From Pseudomonadota bacterium (GTDB taxonomy: Bacteria; Pseudomonadota; Alphaproteobacteria; Rhodospirillales; Magnetospirillaceae), in assembly GCA_023458315.1 (NCBI GenBank), contig JAEXAH010000024.1, forward strand, positions 1 to 16,362: a stretch of 16,362 nt of DNA, given 5' to 3'. The position numbers and the translations under genes are program-made. Below the pieces are notes generated by a model, which was given only the letters and a program-made list of their open reading frames with translations, had not been told where the DNA came from and did not search any database. Shown one piece after another: positions 14,631-16,362 of this stretch; within the stretch, counting starts at the first letter, position 1, and each line of letters starts with the position of its first letter.

Positions 14631-14716
14631 GGCGGGTTGGGACGCGGGCCGGTGCGGGTCCGGTCCCGGTGTTCCATTCCTGCGATATGAAGTCAAAGGA
14701 TAAATACGGTCGAGGT

Positions 14717-15475
14717 TCAGCCCCCGGCGGCGCCCTCGGCCAATTCGCGCAGCCCGGCCTCGTCGGTCAGCACCACATGGCCGGAATCGGGCAGGCCGAT
14801 GATGCCTTCGCGTTTCAACTGGGTGAAGGTGCGGCTGACCGTCTCGATGGTCAGGCCCAGGTAATCGGCGATGTCGGCGCGGCTCATGGGCAGCGCCACC
14901 GGGCTGGACGGCAGTCCCTGCTGGGTGGCGCGGCGCGACAGCTTCAGCAGGAAGGTGGCGACCTTCTCGCGCGCGGTCTTGCGGCCCAGCAGCAGCATCT
15001 GTTCCTGCGCCGCCACCAGATCCTTGACGGTCATGGTGAACATCTTGCGTTCCAGCCGTGGGAACTCGTCCATCATGGTGTCGAGCTTGCGATGGGTGAA
15101 GCGGCACAATTGGGTGGGGATCAGCGTTTCGGCGGTATAGCAATAGCCGCCATCCAGCCCCAGGCCGAACATGTCGCCCGAGAACAGGAAGCCGATGATC
15201 TGGCGGCGGCCGTCGCTCATCAGCTTGTACAGCTTCACCGCGCCGGTGCTGATGGAATAGACGTGGTCGGCGGCGTCACCCTCGCGGAACACGCTGAAGG
15301 CGGCGGGCAATTGGGCGTGGCAGCGCACGGTGGCCAGCCGCCGGATCTCGTCATGGGACAGATCGGCGCAGAACGCCAGTTCGCGCACCACGTCGCAATT
15401 GCGGCAGGGCGGCGCCGAAAGATCGGGCGCTTCGGCGCGGTCCGTCTTGTGATCGTCGAAATCCAGGGGCGGCAT
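14717..15475 (-). CDS. fnr: FNR-type oxygen-sensing transcription regulator
   Basis: CRP/FNR family, 252 residues from the ATG at 15475. The N-terminus has C24-x2-C27-x8-C36, and C124 (TQLCRF) fills the place of the fourth ligand, so all four cysteines for an oxygen-labile [4Fe-4S] cluster are present. A cyclic-nucleotide-binding-like beta roll (about 45–145), a dimer helix and a helix-turn-helix follow, with recognition helix TIETVSRTFTQLKREGII, whose E-x2-S-R is typical of FNR/FixK proteins that bind TTGAT-N4-ATCAA. Start is uncertain: GTG 15484 has the best-spaced purine run (AAGGGG), and TTG 15499 overlaps the ccoS stop as TTGA. The ATG gives cysteine positions nearest to those I recall for Magnetospirillum Fnr (25, 28, 37, 125). 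It is cotranscribed with ccoI–ccoS by spacing. I saw no clear FNR box in the window. Confidence 0.93.
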   Translation of the reverse strand: MPPLDFDDHKTDRAEAPDLSAPPCRNCDVVRELAFCADLSHDEIRRLATVRCHAQLPAAFSVFREGDAADHVYSISTGAVKLYKLMSDGRRQIIGFLFSGDMFGLGLDGGYCYTAETLIPTQLCRFTHRKLDTMMDEFPRLERKMFTMTVKDLVAAQEQMLLLGRKTAREKVATFLLKLSRRATQQGLPSSPVALPMSRADIADYLGLTIETVSRTFTQLKREGIIGLPDSGHVVLTDEAGLRELAEGAAGG

Positions 15476-15495
15476 GACGTTCACCGACCCCCCCT

Positions 15496-15672
15496 TCAAG
15501 CCTGGCCCGGGGGGCGGTCGCGGGGGGGCGCCTCGTCATCCTCGAACAGGATGCGATGGGCCGCGCCGTCCAGATCGTCGAACTGGCCGGACTTCAAGGC
15601 CCAAAGGAATGCCACCAATCCGATGCCGCCCAGAATCAGGGCGACGGGGATCAGCATCAGAAGGTTGGTCAA
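15496..15672 (-). CDS. ccoS: cbb3-type cytochrome oxidase assembly protein CcoS (FixS)
   Basis: A 58-residue protein starting at TTG 15672. It has one membrane helix (LLMLIPVALILGGIGLVAFL) followed by WALKSGQFDDLDGAAHRIL, the hallmark CcoS/FixS sequence, and a short acidic, proline-rich tail. CcoS is required for maturation of cbb3 oxidase in the inner membrane. GGGAG (15683–15679) lies 6 nt before the TTG, and the TTG overlaps the ccoI TGA as TTGA. An internal ATG at codon 6 would cut into the membrane helix and has no ribosome site. Confidence 0.93.
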   Translation of the reverse strand: MTNLLMLIPVALILGGIGLVAFLWALKSGQFDDLDGAAHRILFEDDEAPPRDRPPGQA

Positions 15673-16362
15673 CCTGTTCTCCCGCGTGACAGCCGCAGGG
15701 CGTTGCCAATTACTACCAGCGACGAGGTGGACATGGCAATCGCCGCGATCAGCGGTGTGACATAACCGGCCACCGCCAGGGGCACGGTAAACACATTATA
15801 GCCCAGCGCCAGTCCGAAATTCTGCGTAACCAGACGGCGCGAGCCGACGGCGACGCGCAGGGTTTCCGCCACCGGGCTCAGGCGATGGCCCTGGAACACC
15901 ACGTCGGCGGCGGTCTGACTGACGTCCACGGCGGTGGAGGGCGAGGCCGAGACATGGGCGGCGGCCAGGGCCGGGGCGTCGTTCAGGCCGTCGCCGACCA
16001 TCAGCACCCGGCGGCCCTGGGCCTTCAGGACTTCCAGGCGCGCCACCTTGTCGGCCGGGCTTTGGGCGGCGTGCCAGATGTCGATGCCCACCTGTTCGGC
16101 CAACAGGCGCACGGTGGCCTGGCGGTCGCCGGACAGCAATTCCACCGCCAGCCCCCGCCGCTTCAGCTCGGCCACCACGCGGGCGGCGTCGGGGCGCGGC
16201 GAATCGGCGAAGGCGAAGCGCACCGGCGCTTCGCCCGGCACGTCCAGCCACAATTCCGGCCCCTGGGCGGCGCCGTCGTCGGCGATGCCGATCCAGGCGC
16301 GGCTGCCCAGACGGGTGCCGTCGGCGGCGATCATGCCGCGCCCGGGCTCCTCGCGCACACCC
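15669..16362 (-). CDS. ccoI: Copper-transporting P1B ATPase CcoI (FixI), C-terminal part
   Basis: About 230 C-terminal residues; the N-terminus is beyond the window. The visible part begins near the end of the nucleotide-binding domain (VREEPGRGMIAADG). It continues through the phosphorylation-domain half with LLSGDR, SPADKVARLEVLKAQG and the hinge motif VGDGLNDAPALAAA. It ends with two closing membrane helices containing YNVFTVPLAVAGYVTPLIAAIAMSTSSLVVIGNALRL. This ending is that of P1B copper ATPases. CcoI identity comes from being immediately upstream of ccoS. It exports or delivers copper for the CuB centre of cbb3 oxidase. Its TGA overlaps the ccoS TTG. Confidence 0.93.
   Translation of the reverse strand, partial: GVREEPGRGMIAADGTRLGSRAWIGIADDGAAQGPELWLDVPGEAPVRFAFADSPRPDAARVVAELKRRGLAVELLSGDRQATVRLLAEQVGIDIWHAAQSPADKVARLEVLKAQGRRVLMVGDGLNDAPALAAAHVSASPSTAVDVSQTAADVVFQGHRLSPVAETLRVAVGSRRLVTQNFGLALGYNVFTVPLAVAGYVTPLIAAIAMSTSSLVVIGNALRLSRGRTG

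Noticed and set aside
14619..14716. TTGACT at 14691–14696 (minus strand) as a panB promoter or FNR half-site
   Set aside because: No acceptable −10 follows at 16–18 bp, and the second FNR half does not match; only the −35-like hexamer is convincing.

Overview
This 16.4-kb window comes from a GC-rich alphaproteobacterial chromosome. The best guess is the Magnetospirillum/Rhodospirillales group. The reasons are the argH–lptM–lysA–TIGR02302 gene order, an FNR whose cysteine spacing (C-x2-C-x8-C, then one distal Cys) is what I recall for magnetospirilla, and the ccoI–ccoS–fnr order. The genus is inference; no database was searched.

Layout. (1) 1–4976, minus strand: a tight operon argH → small lipoprotein (lptM-like) → lysA → TIGR02302-family membrane protein, the last cut by the window edge. 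It joins the last step of arginine synthesis, the last step of lysine synthesis and two envelope proteins. (2) 4998–7312: a membrane-anchored TlpA-like thioredoxin, divergent from argH with a 21-bp gap, and a KefB/YbaL-like cation:proton antiporter running into it. The two convergent genes overlap by 4 bp at their stop codons, inside a TTAA palindrome. (3) 7523–8578: an exported Sel1-like protein, followed by gene-poor DNA that holds a minus-strand reading-frame remnant. (4) 8801–11513: the accessory part of the window. The tRNA-Leu(CAA) gene at 11460–11544 has its 3' part, from the anticodon loop to CCA, duplicated as a 54-bp direct repeat (53/54 identical) at 8801–8854. This is the footprint of integration into a tRNA gene. 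The ~2.66 kb between the copies contains only a divergent pair: a large lysozyme-like protein with peptidoglycan-binding-like repeats and no signal peptide, and a small exported four-cysteine protein of unknown family. No integrase is present. (5) 11621–14618, minus strand: panB → panC → NCS2 purine permease, tightly spaced. (6) 14717–16362, minus strand: ccoI (partial) → ccoS → fnr, linking copper supply and assembly of the cbb3 oxidase to an oxygen-sensing regulator.

The most unusual part is the mini-island. It is a small integrase-less insert bounded by tRNA-derived repeats, carrying a lysozyme-like gene back to back with an exported protein that could be its protective partner. That pairing is a hypothesis. 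The rest is ordinary metabolism with very compact packing: 4-bp overlaps, TTG starts, shared stop codons, and a tRNA promoter that overlaps the upstream gene's terminator.
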